This document shows, in pieces, positions 18,142 through 28,000 of a DNA stretch of 64,000 nt. The stretch spans positions 24,738-88,737 of the forward strand of contig CAMJKP010000006.1 of assembly GCA_946406435.1 (NCBI GenBank), given 5' to 3'. The position numbers were made by a program, and so were the translations under genes. The notes beneath the pieces are model-generated. The model searched no databases. It had not been told where the DNA came from and saw only the letters and a list, made by a program, of their open reading frames with translations. Position 1 is the stretch's first letter. Every line of letters starts with the position of its first letter. This DNA is from an uncultured Prevotellaceae bacterium. GTDB lineage: Bacteria; Bacteroidota; Bacteroidia; Bacteroidales; Bacteroidaceae.

Positions 18142-19806
18142 CTATTTTCCACTAAGAGCATCGCAAAATGACTTGTAAGTCGCATTGCGAATCCAGCTCT
18201 TGCCATCAACAGTCCAAAGACCTACAGGATCTGATGTGTCTGCCATATTTCCCTTACAGATACCTGCCTGCTTATCCTGAGGAATCTTGGTCATATAGCT
18301 CTTTATGACATGTCCATAATAATCTGCCAACCTCTGACGCTGTTCGACCGTAATGCGTGTTGCAGATACATTTGCTCCAGAGGCATTCTGATACTTGATG
18401 TCGAAGTCGGAGAGACGAATAAGTTTTCCTGTAGATGCGAGGTTGTCAAAAAGATTGTTAAGAGAAGTCTCGTTTGCTGCCTGCTTGTCACTATCCTCGC
18501 TATATACAAGATTCAACTTTACGTTGATACCGTCAATCTTTGCACCTTTCCCGTCCCAGATATTTATCCAGTATTTGAGACTCTCAAACTTCTTCTGGTC
18601 TTCAAGTCCATTCTCACTGATGAAGAACCTCAACTTAGAAGCATCGCCCTCATACTTCTGGTATGTCTCGCTTGCTATCTTTGAGACAGTTGGGGCATAG
18701 TCTTCACCACCGAATACATCTTGCCAGAACAGACCTGCTTCCGAGTGCTTGAGATCATAATATCCGTTCTCAAGAGTTGCCTGTACATCAATTGGCTCAT
18801 CAATAAGATCGAATGACGTGATACGTCCTTTGTTTACCTTCATCAGACCGTCACACCATGCGTTGAAGGCATAGCTAACAGTATCTCTCATCTCCTGTGC
18901 AGTCTGTGGACGGTGATTGTCTGGGGTGTGAACAACCGATACATTTTTAATGTATACAATATTGTTCCTGATATTCGAAATCTTCAAATAACCTGTAGTT
19001 GCATTCTTTGAAGGCTTTGCCTCTACAACGATTTTTGCCCATTCACCAGGCTTGAGAGGAAATTTCTTACCAATTGCATCCGCATCTTTTTCCTTGACCA
19101 GACTATCTGCGAATGTACAGAAAAGAGACTCATTCTTGATAGACTTTGCATAGAAAGTGATGGTGTAAGAACCAGACAAATCCACATCGAAGCCTTCAAC
19201 AATGTTTAGCTCCGATTTCTTTGGACACATAAGAGCATTCTGATTACCTTCAAAGTTCTTTACAATTTCCGGTTTCGGGCCATCCTCCTTATACGTGCCT
19301 GTGAACTCATCCATTGTGGTATAGTCAACATCCTTATCCTTAATGGTGCTCACTTCGACTTCAATAGGAGCGGTAAGCGTGTTCAGCCAACCCTCAGGTT
19401 GATTTGTATTTGCAGCTATAGGACTGCCAAACACCTCACCTCCTACTTCCTCTACATGATCAAGAAGATCCATCATATCAAGGAAGTTCATCATACCCTT
19501 ATCATTAATTATAGTACCAGACATAAGAGTGGTACCGAAAGCGAGATTATCAAAGTTTGTCATGGCAGCCGCATGAGCCAATTCCTGTTTGTTGAACTCA
19601 GCAACCTTAAGAGTCGCACCGAGTGTCATATTGGCATATTTACTTCTGTCAATATATGTCTTCACAGGAGCATAGTCCTTGTAGGGCTCTGAATAACTCG
19701 GATCTGGCGAAGCACAAAAGTCATCTGCAATATCATAGTTGGCACAAGAAGCAGCAAATGCTCCTGCTACCAACATTAAGAGACCGTTTCTATAAATCTT
19801 TTTCAT
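18142..19806 (-). CDS. GH10-like surface lipoprotein with degenerate active site
   Basis: 554 residues; the signal peptide ends FAASCAN, so it is probably a lipoprotein. The fold matches family 10 xylanases: KGRITSFDLIDEPID aligns with the acid/base motif (WDVVNEAID in typical enzymes; Glu337 is kept but Trp and Asn are changed), FFISENGLE with the strand-5 motif, KIDGINVKLNL with IDGIGLQSHL, RLSDFDIKY with the nucleophile motif TELDI, and GLWTVDGKSWI with the C-terminal Trp motif. The nucleophile glutamate is Asp467, and the conserved histidines are replaced (Asn, and Ser in VFGSPIAAN). An insert of about 160 residues (about 150-310) looks like a carbohydrate-binding domain placed in the barrel, as in Prevotella Xyn10C. 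Probably a glycan-binding protein rather than an active xylanase; that is inference. Confidence 0.75.
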   Translation of the reverse strand: MKKIYRNGLLMLVAGAFAASCANYDIADDFCASPDPSYSEPYKDYAPVKTYIDRSKYANMTLGATLKVAEFNKQELAHAAAMTNFDNLAFGTTLMSGTIINDKGMMNFLDMMDLLDHVEEVGGEVFGSPIAANTNQPEGWLNTLTAPIEVEVSTIKDKDVDYTTMDEFTGTYKEDGPKPEIVKNFEGNQNALMCPKKSELNIVEGFDVDLSGSYTITFYAKSIKNESLFCTFADSLVKEKDADAIGKKFPLKPGEWAKIVVEAKPSKNATTGYLKISNIRNNIVYIKNVSVVHTPDNHRPQTAQEMRDTVSYAFNAWCDGLMKVNKGRITSFDLIDEPIDVQATLENGYYDLKHSEAGLFWQDVFGGEDYAPTVSKIASETYQKYEGDASKLRFFISENGLEDQKKFESLKYWINIWDGKGAKIDGINVKLNLVYSEDSDKQAANETSLNNLFDNLASTGKLIRLSDFDIKYQNASGANVSATRITVEQRQRLADYYGHVIKSYMTKIPQDKQAGICKGNMADTSDPVGLWTVDGKSWIRNATYKSFCDALSGK

Positions 19807-19821
19807 ATTCTTAGCCTCCTA

Positions 19822-20949
19822 TTACTGTTTAACATATTTTGGTTTAAAGAACACTCGTTTGTTTGACTCACGAGTCTGAACTACGAGGGTATCATTTGTT
19901 GATACCTGAACATTATCTTTACTGAAGTTCACATCGTATGCCAGACGAAGGATATCACGCTGAACAAGCTCACCATTGTTACTTCCCCATTGGAAATCCT
20001 TGTATTCACTCTTCTCTGTTCCCTTGGCGATAAACTCACCAGAACCAGTAGCCGTTACATTCTCATCATCAGTGGATATAGTACATTTATTTCCATCGAA
20101 TGACAGAATGAGGTTACAAGACAATGATGCACCAGAGGTTTTGAATGATACAGGGAAGATAGCCTGAGACATATTCTTTGTGGTGATTCCACATACCTCG
20201 TCGTTTGCATTAACAGGATTCTCCTTTAGATGCTCAAGGTCTGAGTTCACAAGTGAGAAATCCTGACGGACTACCTGCGTAACTTTTCCTTTTTCAGTTA
20301 CATTGTCAACACCACGACGGATATACTTACCCTGCCATGGATTCATATACTTCACGCAGTAAAGCACATAGTCCTTTGCAAGAACGCCCCAGTTCTCTGT
20401 ATCGGTACGAGACGGAGACTGACCTTCAAGCGGTGTTCCTGTTAGAATCTGGTCAATCCCCCTTACACCCGTCATCACAAGCGGAATGACGTATGTATTC
20501 TCTATTGCCTTAGGATCGCTGAAGAAAGCATCTGTGAACTGCACTTCCACATAGCCACGTGAATCGCCATTATAGGCAATCTGATTTGATGCGAGGCTAT
20601 AGTATGAAGAAGGCATAGGAAGCACAGGAGCAGCAGGATTTCCACCCTCATCTACAAAATAGAGGTTGTCGCAAAGCGACTCATCAACGACAATATCCGC
20701 ATATGCGTCACGACCTCCGTATGCACCGCCCATTGTTGACCAAATCTGGCACTTGTGGGCGTTGTCGAGAGTATTGTCATAGATGTCGTTGCCAAGCACG
20801 AGTGTACGTACTGGGAACTGATATGCGAAGTAGGCTGTCGTACCTCCTTCATAGTCAGGGAACTCATGATCAGCATTATTGCATGAGCTATATGTGAGAG
20901 CCATTGTTCCCAAGGCTACACCATATATATATTTCTTCAATTTCATCAT
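19822..20949 (-). CDS. DUF1735-type surface glycan-binding lipoprotein (XusE-like position)
   Basis: About 375 residues from the ATG at 20949 (another ATG follows at 20946). The signal peptide KKYIYGVALGTMALTYSSC ends in a lipobox. An in-frame ATG at 20982 would overlap the upstream SusD stop and precede the signal peptide. The N-terminal part (TAYFAYQFPVRTLVLGNDIYDN..., GGAYGG, then LASNQIAYNGDSRGYVEVQFTDAFF) matches the DUF1735/BT_3987-like domain of SusE-position proteins. The C-terminal part (about 240-375) is a beta-rich domain of the kind paired with it. Lies between susD-like and GH10-like genes, as XusE does in P. bryantii. Function: surface glycan capture (inferred). Confidence 0.75.
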   Translation of the reverse strand: MMKLKKYIYGVALGTMALTYSSCNNADHEFPDYEGGTTAYFAYQFPVRTLVLGNDIYDNTLDNAHKCQIWSTMGGAYGGRDAYADIVVDESLCDNLYFVDEGGNPAAPVLPMPSSYYSLASNQIAYNGDSRGYVEVQFTDAFFSDPKAIENTYVIPLVMTGVRGIDQILTGTPLEGQSPSRTDTENWGVLAKDYVLYCVKYMNPWQGKYIRRGVDNVTEKGKVTQVVRQDFSLVNSDLEHLKENPVNANDEVCGITTKNMSQAIFPVSFKTSGASLSCNLILSFDGNKCTISTDDENVTATGSGEFIAKGTEKSEYKDFQWGSNNGELVQRDILRLAYDVNFSKDNVQVSTNDTLVVQTRESNKRVFFKPKYVKQ

Positions 20950-20966
20950 AATTATTTCTGTTTCAA

Positions 20967-22820
20967 TCAATGTAATTGCCAACCCTTATTCTGTTTGAGA
21001 TTACTCCACTTCAACACTTCACTCTTAGGTATAGGTCCATAATACTGAAAAGAACTGTCAAACTTACGTTCATCTACCGGAAAAACTTTATATGTGAGTT
21101 CTTTTGTTTCCTCATTACGATCAATTGATATACCCATGACAGTCTCGTCAATAGGCAACAACCAACGACGGAGATCCCAGAAACGCTTATTCTCAAAGCA
21201 AAGCTCTATACGACGCTCATTACGAATAAGGTCTGTCATCTTTGCCTGATCATTAGCACACTCTTCGAGATATGCGTCACCCTCAGGGAGTGGCAATCCC
21301 ATAAAATCAGTTGCGAGTCCTGCACGTTCACGAATCTTCTTTATAACGTCGTATGCAGTGAAACCGATACCTGTAGGATCAGCCTTTGGCCCCCATGCAT
21401 CATTAGCAGCCTCTGCATAGGCAAGGAAAATCTCCGTATAGCGAATACGAGGATATATGTGATCCTGCCTACTAAAACCGTTTGTCGTACTCACGTCGTT
21501 ACGGAGTAGTTTCTTCATATAATAACCAGTACGCGTAGCATTATCTTGATTAAGGTTGTCTAGCGTTCCATTATTCTTATCTCGATCTGGATTATCTTCT
21601 GGATAATTACCTGTTATGACAATATTACCTGCAGCGCCAAACTGCATACCGTTATATACTATGTCATCGTCAAGACGCGGGTCACGGTTAGCATAAGGAT
21701 TCTGCGGGTCATAACCGGAATTAGGGTCTGTGATAGGCCTGCCACTACGCATAGGGAATGCGTCAACAAGGTTCTGCGAAGGATTTACGCGACCAACACC
21801 ATACATAGATGGAGGAAAGTTCCGCTCTTCTTGATTGGAATCCTTTGAACGGCTTTCACGCCAAAGAATCTCCGGCATTTCCGCTGCTTCAGGCTTAAGC
21901 TGATTCTTGTTCTTGTACCAAGTGCTTCCAGTCATGTCAAAACCATTCAAGCCGCCAATACGCTTTAGCACATTAGCACAAAGAGTTGCTGCCTCTGCAG
22001 AAGTTACGCCACTCTGCTCACGGAAAGCAGGACTTGCAGCAAGAAGGGCAGTCTGTGCCTTGATAGCCTCTGCAATCTTAGCAGACATCAATCCCCTTGA
22101 ATCATCACCAAACACTAGATTAAAGCCTGTTACCTGTGCTCCGATACTGAGATACTTTGCAGGAATTCCCTCTGTAGTCTTTACATCTGCATAGTCAAAA
22201 GGAAGTAGAGCCATTGCACTGTCACAGTCAGCAAAGACCTGCTTTACACATGCGGCGAAGGTTGCACGTGGCTGATTAAAGTCAGAACTTACATCTTCCG
22301 GCAGTGTGAGCAATGGCACACCATACAGCACATTGTCATCAGCATAGCCACCATGAGCCTGAAGGAGATAATAATAAAAGAGAGCACGAAGGCCAAAGGC
22401 TTCGCCCTTCAGACGATCAATAAACATCTGCTGCTTTGAGACCGCACTGGGAGCCCACTCCACCTCATCAACCATTGTCAGGAAGAGGTTGACATGCTGA
22501 ATGCCATCCTTACATCCATCCCACATTGACAATGGATTCGAATCAGAACTCCAAGCTCCAGTTGCAATATAATAGTATGCATCAATTGCTTTACCATTAA
22601 CCATGTTGGTTGTAGCATCATCCGTTGCCACATCCGACTGAGTTGTCGTTATATAAGGAAGACGGTCATATCCATACATCAGCAGACCATGCGCATACTT
22701 GGACTCCTTAGGAATGACATCCAACGTACGATTGTTCTCTATTGCAGGTTCAAACATATCGTCACATGAGCAGATTGCAAGACTGCCTATGAAATATAAT
22801 ATAATGTTTCGTATCTTCAT
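20967..22820 (-). CDS. SusD/RagB-family outer-membrane lipoprotein, second pair
   Basis: 617 residues with a lipoprotein signal peptide ending LAICSCDD. SusD fold: N-terminal TPR-like helices (for example FLTMVDEVEWAP and GEAFGLRALFYYYLLQAHGGY) and the C-terminal SusD domain with RIRYTEIFLAYAEAANDAWG, IRERAGL and NERRIELCFENKRFWDLRRW, all typical. It forms the lid of the SusC-like porin encoded just upstream (22866-25781) and captures oligosaccharides at the cell surface. It corresponds in order to XusD. The C terminus overlaps the longest possible reading of the next gene by 16 nt. Confidence 0.9.
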   Translation of the reverse strand: MKIRNIILYFIGSLAICSCDDMFEPAIENNRTLDVIPKESKYAHGLLMYGYDRLPYITTTQSDVATDDATTNMVNGKAIDAYYYIATGAWSSDSNPLSMWDGCKDGIQHVNLFLTMVDEVEWAPSAVSKQQMFIDRLKGEAFGLRALFYYYLLQAHGGYADDNVLYGVPLLTLPEDVSSDFNQPRATFAACVKQVFADCDSAMALLPFDYADVKTTEGIPAKYLSIGAQVTGFNLVFGDDSRGLMSAKIAEAIKAQTALLAASPAFREQSGVTSAEAATLCANVLKRIGGLNGFDMTGSTWYKNKNQLKPEAAEMPEILWRESRSKDSNQEERNFPPSMYGVGRVNPSQNLVDAFPMRSGRPITDPNSGYDPQNPYANRDPRLDDDIVYNGMQFGAAGNIVITGNYPEDNPDRDKNNGTLDNLNQDNATRTGYYMKKLLRNDVSTTNGFSRQDHIYPRIRYTEIFLAYAEAANDAWGPKADPTGIGFTAYDVIKKIRERAGLATDFMGLPLPEGDAYLEECANDQAKMTDLIRNERRIELCFENKRFWDLRRWLLPIDETVMGISIDRNEETKELTYKVFPVDERKFDSSFQYYGPIPKSEVLKWSNLKQNKGWQLH

Positions 22821-22829
22821 TTTCTTTTC

Positions 22830-22864
22830 ACTTTATACTTTATACTTTCTACTTTTCACTTTCC
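22830..22864. repeat. Heptamer array at the second susC-susD junction
   Basis: ACTTTNN units start at 22830, 22837, 22844, 22851 and 22858, an exact 7-bp period, filling most of the 45-nt spacer between the two genes. Confidence 0.75.
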
Positions 22865-22865
22865 A

Positions 22866-25781
22866 TCAGAGAGTCACCTTGACACCGAGGTTATAGAAAC
22901 GTGTCTGCGGTGCAGAGCCAACGTTCAAATCCAACAGTTCCTGTTCCTCTGCGATAGTAAACAGGTCGTTTGCATAAAGATATACAGAGAGAGCCTTTAC
23001 AACCTTACCTTTCAACATCTTCTCAGGGAAGTCATAGGTAAGCTGTATCTTATCAAGCCTGAAATAATTTTTACGATAAAACCAGAAGCTTGATGCAGCA
23101 CCATTATGAAACGAAGTCTTTGTCGTAAGACGTGGATGAGTTGCGGTCTCTGCCGTTTCCGGTGTCCAACGACCACGGGCATTTATGGAATACTTGTCAT
23201 TTCCAGACATATAATAGTATGAACTATTCTTCATTCCGCTTGCACCAATCTGAGCATCACCAAGCATGAAGAGAGTAAAATCCTTATATTTGAGAGTAAG
23301 GTTTACTCCCATGCTAAACGGAGCGCCAAATGCACCCGTCTTTCCAAGGCATATCATATCCTTGGAATTAATGATATTATCGTGGTTCACATCCTCATAC
23401 TTCAAATCTCCCGGGCGGATACCACCATTTTCAGGAACCGCAAGTCCTTTTTTCAGGTCGTACTTCAACGTACCTTCCTTAGTCTGGGATATATCAAAAT
23501 CATCATCAGTATAGAAGCCCACACAATTGTAGCCCCACGCCCCATCAATAGGATTACCTTCTGTCTTCTGGTAGTCTTCCTCTACAATTTCATCAAACTT
23601 GGAGTATTTGGTATAGAGGAATGTACCAACAACGCCAAGAGTAGCATGAACCTGCCCGAACTGTTTCTGAGCAGTAATGCTAAAGTCAATACCCCTACGG
23701 GTTTGAATGTCATTATTGATTGCAGACTTTAAAGTACCGCCAGAAAGACCACCTTGCAAGTGTGAAGGGAATGTTGTAGGAATCTGGGCGATATAGCCAG
23801 ACATATCTGTATTGAAGAAGGTTAGATCCGTGGTAATCAGTTTGTTGAGGAACGAACCACGAAGGTTTACTGAGAATTCCTTACGATGGATAAAATCAAG
23901 AGCTGGGTTATTTCCTGCTGTAGAATAGGTACGATTTGTACTGGTTCCATCGTTCCATGTGAAACTACCACCAGCTGATTCCCATAATGATTCGTAGATA
24001 TAATAGTATTTGCCGTTGTCACTCATATAGATATCAACATCCTCATTCAGATTGCTATACGATGCACTAACCAACAGGTTGTCAACACCTTTAACATTCT
24101 TCATAAAGTTCTCCTTGGAAATGTTCCAACCAAGAGATAGTGAAGGAGAGATAGCTTCACGATTTCGCTTGGGAAGACGTGCAGAATGAACACCAGCCAG
24201 AGACAAATCAGCAATATAGCGTCCCATAAAGTCATAACCTGCCTGAAGACCTAAGTTAGCATTAGCATAGCGATGGTATTCTCCACTGGCGGTAGTAGTA
24301 AACATATTTCCAAGTAGCATACCAGTGAAATGATGCTTGCCCTCAAATGTACGGTCATAGTCTAAATGTCCATTCCAGCTTATCGTCTGGCGATATTGAC
24401 CATCACTCATTACCATGTGACCATCAATTTTCTCGTCGTTCACCTGGGTAAGTGCCACTATACCATCCTCTCCGTTATAGTTACTCCATGTAGGAACGTA
24501 AACAGCATAGTCATTGTTATAGCCATAATTGTAGCTTGCGGCATAATCAATAGCAAACTGTGTCTTGAATGACAATCCCTTTACAAACTTGTCCATGTCA
24601 TAGATAATACCTGCATCAAATTGGAATTGACGGCTTACGGCAGTTGTCTTACCGCCGAAATAGCAATCCGCAATAGCATTATGACTCGTGTTTTTTGTTC
24701 CACTCGGAAAATACTTCCCATCGAGGAGATTAAGAGACTTGTCAAGCATTGAAAGAGCCTTGGTTGCATTCGGGTCAACCATATTAACTGGAATCAATGG
24801 TGCTGCATTTTCCGGGAAATTCGGACGCATGGTAGCAGCCTCTCCCCAGAAATCACCTTTATTCCTATTTTCATTATAGAATGAGGCACTTACATTGGCA
24901 AATCCCTTTACTGACTTGTTCACTACGAGATCCACATTACCACGCACGCTAAAACGGTCGGTGTAGTTATCCTTTGCAGGTCCGAAGTTCAGCAGGTCCT
25001 CTATGCGATAGTAGTTTATGTTAGTGTAGAAGTGAGCACGGGTACTACCACCCTGTATCTCCATGGTACCCTCAGAACGGTTGTATGCCCGGCGTACATA
25101 TTCGTCAGAATAGTAGTTTACATTTGGATAACGATAAGGATTCGTACCAGAGGCATGATTATAAATATCCTGCTGACTATACTTTGGAGCGCCACCATCG
25201 TTAACACATGCCTCGTTATAGAGTGTCATATATTCAGCCGAACCAAGATAGTCAGGAAAAGCCTTTGCTACATGCCAACCGGTATTGGCATTGGCTGTAA
25301 TCTGAAGACCTTCTACCTTACCGCGTTTAGTAGTAATGAGAATTGCGCCCTTTGCAGCCTTGGCACCATAGAGAACAACAGCCTGTGCGCCCTTGAGAAA
25401 GGTTATCTGCTCTATCTCAGATGGGAGCACATTGTTTGACGGACGCTTCACTCCATCAATAATAACAAGCGGAAGGTTATTATCGTCATTAGTGTCAAGA
25501 CGGTAATTGTCCATTCCCCAAAGATTGTGGCCATTCCATCCGCCGACAAGACCATACAAGTCATCAAGACTGTTTTTTGTATGATCTTTCTTTTGCAGCT
25601 CTTCCATGTCAATATAGGAAATACCACCAAGAAGCTCATCGGCATTCTTGTCACGGAAAGCAACATGAACCTTCTTTTTTGCCGTGATGGTATCAGCATC
25701 ACCTGCAATCTGAGCATTGACCATCAGAGGCGAAGCTACAAGCAAGGCAAGGAGAAATATATTTGTTTTTTTATTCTTCAT
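22866..25781 (-). CDS. SusC/RagA-family TonB-dependent transporter, second pair
   Basis: 971 residues from the ATG at 25781 (signal peptide KNKKTNIFLLALLVASPLMVNAQ); an ATG at 25799 adds six residues. The plug domain is recognisable by LVIIDGVKRPSNNVLPSEIEQITFL and AKAAKGAILITTKRGK, followed by a 22-strand barrel ending in LGVKVTL. Unlike the first SusC here, it lacks the N-terminal carboxypeptidase-regulatory-like domain: fewer than 40 residues separate the signal peptide from the plug (SYIDMEELQKKD). The TonB box is not obvious; KKKVHVAFRDK is a candidate. This short N terminus agrees with the second SusC homologue (XusC) of tandem xylan loci. Transports oligosaccharides with the SusD encoded downstream. 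Confidence 0.9.
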   Translation of the reverse strand: MKNKKTNIFLLALLVASPLMVNAQIAGDADTITAKKKVHVAFRDKNADELLGGISYIDMEELQKKDHTKNSLDDLYGLVGGWNGHNLWGMDNYRLDTNDDNNLPLVIIDGVKRPSNNVLPSEIEQITFLKGAQAVVLYGAKAAKGAILITTKRGKVEGLQITANANTGWHVAKAFPDYLGSAEYMTLYNEACVNDGGAPKYSQQDIYNHASGTNPYRYPNVNYYSDEYVRRAYNRSEGTMEIQGGSTRAHFYTNINYYRIEDLLNFGPAKDNYTDRFSVRGNVDLVVNKSVKGFANVSASFYNENRNKGDFWGEAATMRPNFPENAAPLIPVNMVDPNATKALSMLDKSLNLLDGKYFPSGTKNTSHNAIADCYFGGKTTAVSRQFQFDAGIIYDMDKFVKGLSFKTQFAIDYAASYNYGYNNDYAVYVPTWSNYNGEDGIVALTQVNDEKIDGHMVMSDGQYRQTISWNGHLDYDRTFEGKHHFTGMLLGNMFTTTASGEYHRYANANLGLQAGYDFMGRYIADLSLAGVHSARLPKRNREAISPSLSLGWNISKENFMKNVKGVDNLLVSASYSNLNEDVDIYMSDNGKYYYIYESLWESAGGSFTWNDGTSTNRTYSTAGNNPALDFIHRKEFSVNLRGSFLNKLITTDLTFFNTDMSGYIAQIPTTFPSHLQGGLSGGTLKSAINNDIQTRRGIDFSITAQKQFGQVHATLGVVGTFLYTKYSKFDEIVEEDYQKTEGNPIDGAWGYNCVGFYTDDDFDISQTKEGTLKYDLKKGLAVPENGGIRPGDLKYEDVNHDNIINSKDMICLGKTGAFGAPFSMGVNLTLKYKDFTLFMLGDAQIGASGMKNSSYYYMSGNDKYSINARGRWTPETAETATHPRLTTKTSFHNGAASSFWFYRKNYFRLDKIQLTYDFPEKMLKGKVVKALSVYLYANDLFTIAEEQELLDLNVGSAPQTRFYNLGVKVTL

Positions 25782-25789
25782 AAAATTGT

Positions 25790-25824
25790 CAATTATCAAT
25801 TATCAATTAGCAATTGTCAATTGC
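25790..25824. repeat. CAATTAT heptamer array between the two Sus pairs
   Basis: CAATT at 25790, 25797, 25804, 25811 and 25818, exact 7-bp period, occupying the spacer between susD-like 1 and susC-like 2. The same word forms the array at 55692-55807. Confidence 0.75.
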
Positions 25825-25831
25825 ATTGCCT

Positions 25832-27889
25832 TTACCATCCAGGATTCTGTGGGAAACCCTCATACAAATAGGTATCCTTGTCAGGAAGCGGGAACCAGTA
25901 ATGCTTAGAATCAAAATGGCGGGTGATAAGTTCCTTCTTACGGAAGTTCGCAACCTGTGCGTCCTTCGGATCGTTCTTAGGTACACGAGAATTCGCATCA
26001 AAATACCAACTGTCAGGTTCAATGCGCTCAAACTCATGGGAATACTTCACTGTATAAGGAGCCTCTGTAAGGAGAAGCCAACGCTGAAGATCGCACCAGC
26101 GGAAGCCTTCAAAGGCAAGTTCCACAGCACGTTCACGACGTACCTCATCAATGAAATGTTCCTTAGTGTCAAGGAAATTAGGCTGGACATGCTCCATCGG
26201 ATAATCGAGGGAGTTCACACGGTCACGAAGCACATTGATTGCATCAACTGCAGTCAAATTACATGTGGTTGCCATTGAGTTTGGACCACCCACAACTCCT
26301 TGTGCCTCAGCATACATCAGATAGACGTCTGCAAGACGCAAATACGGAATATATGCCTGAAACTCATCATTATAATCATACCAGTTGTCACCAACATTAC
26401 ATTGATGCGGTACGAGTTTCTGGATGAAGTAGCCTGTGCTGCTTCCATTGTCAACAGCACGCATTGCACCACCTGTATAAAGCGAGCAATAGTCAAGTTT
26501 CTTCTGATCGGGATTGAGGTTTTCTGTCTGGAGGACATAGTGGAAGCCATCAAATACTATATCGTGATAGAAACGTGGATCACGGTTCTTGTATGGATGG
26601 GTTGGATCCCAACCTGACTCAGGATTCAATACATAGACACCATTCTTTACTATATATATAGGCTGTCCATTAGCCATGCCATATTGGTCGATGAGGTTTG
26701 CCGTCGGGTGGTGGATAATGTTGTCATGCTCCACTAGACCGGCTACCTTAGGACCGAAAATCTTTGCACAGTTCCAGTTGGCTGAGTTTGCTCCAGGATA
26801 CATACCACGGAATATAGCCTCCGTTGAACCTGGCATAGTCCATTTCTGCTTATGTGTATAGAAAATATCTGAATAGCAGGTCTCAGCATTCTCATCACGC
26901 TCGTGATCATAGATGTTTGAATACTTGAACTCAGCAAGCTTATAGCGAGTCTGCCCTTTACGAACCATATTAAGAACCTTGCCAAATACCTCTGCAGCTT
27001 TTCTGCAATACTCCACATCATAGTCGTATGTCTTTCCGTTGGAGCTTGCCCCTAAAAGCTGTGCAGATTTACCCTTACTGACATTTTCAAACTCCTTCAT
27101 AAGAGGTGAACCTGCCCAGAGATAGCACTTGCCAAGATAACAGAGAGCCATGATCTTATTGATACGGAGGTCGTTCTTGTTAGGTGTCTGCTGACCTGCA
27201 AGAGTCTCATCCCAGTCCATAGGAAGAAGGTCGGCTGCTTTCTCAAAGTCCTCTGCACAGCATTTTGCACATTCCTGAAAAGAAAGACGCTCAAGCTGTG
27301 GAATATTCTTGGAACTATATGCATCCTTAACGTATGGAAGACCGCCCCAATAGCATATCATTTCAAAATGATACCATGCACGGAAGAAATACAACTGTCC
27401 GAGCAGCAGGTCACGTTCCTCATCAGTTCCGACAAGAGTCTTTATCTTTGAAATACCCAGATTACACTTACGAATGCTGTACCATCCACCTTTCCAGAGA
27501 GAAAACCTTTCTGCAAATTTTCCATCTGTTCCTGAACCATGTAACCAAGACAGACCGTTAGGGATGCCCGTGCCATCATCCCACAAACTACGATAGTTAC
27601 CAAGGTCAACCTGATGATCCATGTGTCTATAGCCCTCAGGATTATGAACTGCATCATCACCAAAATTCCACGAGGTACACCAGTTGACCTTCTCCTTGTC
27701 AGGAACACAGTCGTATATCTCCTCTATAAATCCCTGAAAGTTGTGATAGTTCTTGAACGCCTCATCCTCAGAAATAATAGACTCCGGATCCTTATCGAGC
27801 CATTCCTTGCAGGATGTTAAGGAGGCACTGCCAGCCATAAGGAGCAGCGAACTAAACAAAAGGGATTTTATGTATTTATTATATTTCAT
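25832..27889 (-). CDS. SusD/RagB-family outer-membrane lipoprotein, first pair
   Basis: 685 residues, with signal peptide MKYNKYIKSLLFSSLLLMAG and lipobox LTSCKEW. SusD features: YFFRAWYHFEMICYWGGLPYV (TPR-like helix pair), IPYLRLADVYLMYAEAQGVVGG, INVLRDRVNSLDYP and RRERAVELAFEGFRWCDLQRW near the end. Partner of the SusC at 28001-31225 and equivalent in order to XusB. Larger than the second SusD, with longer loops in the middle (about residues 250-400), which may extend the ligand-binding surface. Confidence 0.92.
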   Translation of the reverse strand: MKYNKYIKSLLFSSLLLMAGSASLTSCKEWLDKDPESIISEDEAFKNYHNFQGFIEEIYDCVPDKEKVNWCTSWNFGDDAVHNPEGYRHMDHQVDLGNYRSLWDDGTGIPNGLSWLHGSGTDGKFAERFSLWKGGWYSIRKCNLGISKIKTLVGTDEERDLLLGQLYFFRAWYHFEMICYWGGLPYVKDAYSSKNIPQLERLSFQECAKCCAEDFEKAADLLPMDWDETLAGQQTPNKNDLRINKIMALCYLGKCYLWAGSPLMKEFENVSKGKSAQLLGASSNGKTYDYDVEYCRKAAEVFGKVLNMVRKGQTRYKLAEFKYSNIYDHERDENAETCYSDIFYTHKQKWTMPGSTEAIFRGMYPGANSANWNCAKIFGPKVAGLVEHDNIIHHPTANLIDQYGMANGQPIYIVKNGVYVLNPESGWDPTHPYKNRDPRFYHDIVFDGFHYVLQTENLNPDQKKLDYCSLYTGGAMRAVDNGSSTGYFIQKLVPHQCNVGDNWYDYNDEFQAYIPYLRLADVYLMYAEAQGVVGGPNSMATTCNLTAVDAINVLRDRVNSLDYPMEHVQPNFLDTKEHFIDEVRRERAVELAFEGFRWCDLQRWLLLTEAPYTVKYSHEFERIEPDSWYFDANSRVPKNDPKDAQVANFRKKELITRHFDSKHYWFPLPDKDTYLYEGFPQNPGW

Positions 27890-27913
27890 ATTATTAATTA
27901 CAAATTTAATTAT

Positions 27914-27996
27914 AGGTTAGAAGGTTTGGAGGTTATGAGGTAAAAAGGTCATATCGCAAAGACCTAAAACCTAAAAACCTTACAACCCATAAACCT
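27914..27996. repeat. 8-bp-phased inverted AGGT/ACCT array at the first susC-susD junction
   Basis: AGGT at 27914, 27922, 27930, 27938 and 27946 (8-bp period), then a 12-nt gap, then ACCT or ACCC at 27962, 27969, 27977, 27985 and 27993 (7 or 8 bp). The two arms can pair into one long hairpin, which fills the spacer between susC and susD. Confidence 0.8.
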
Positions 27997-28000
27997 TATA

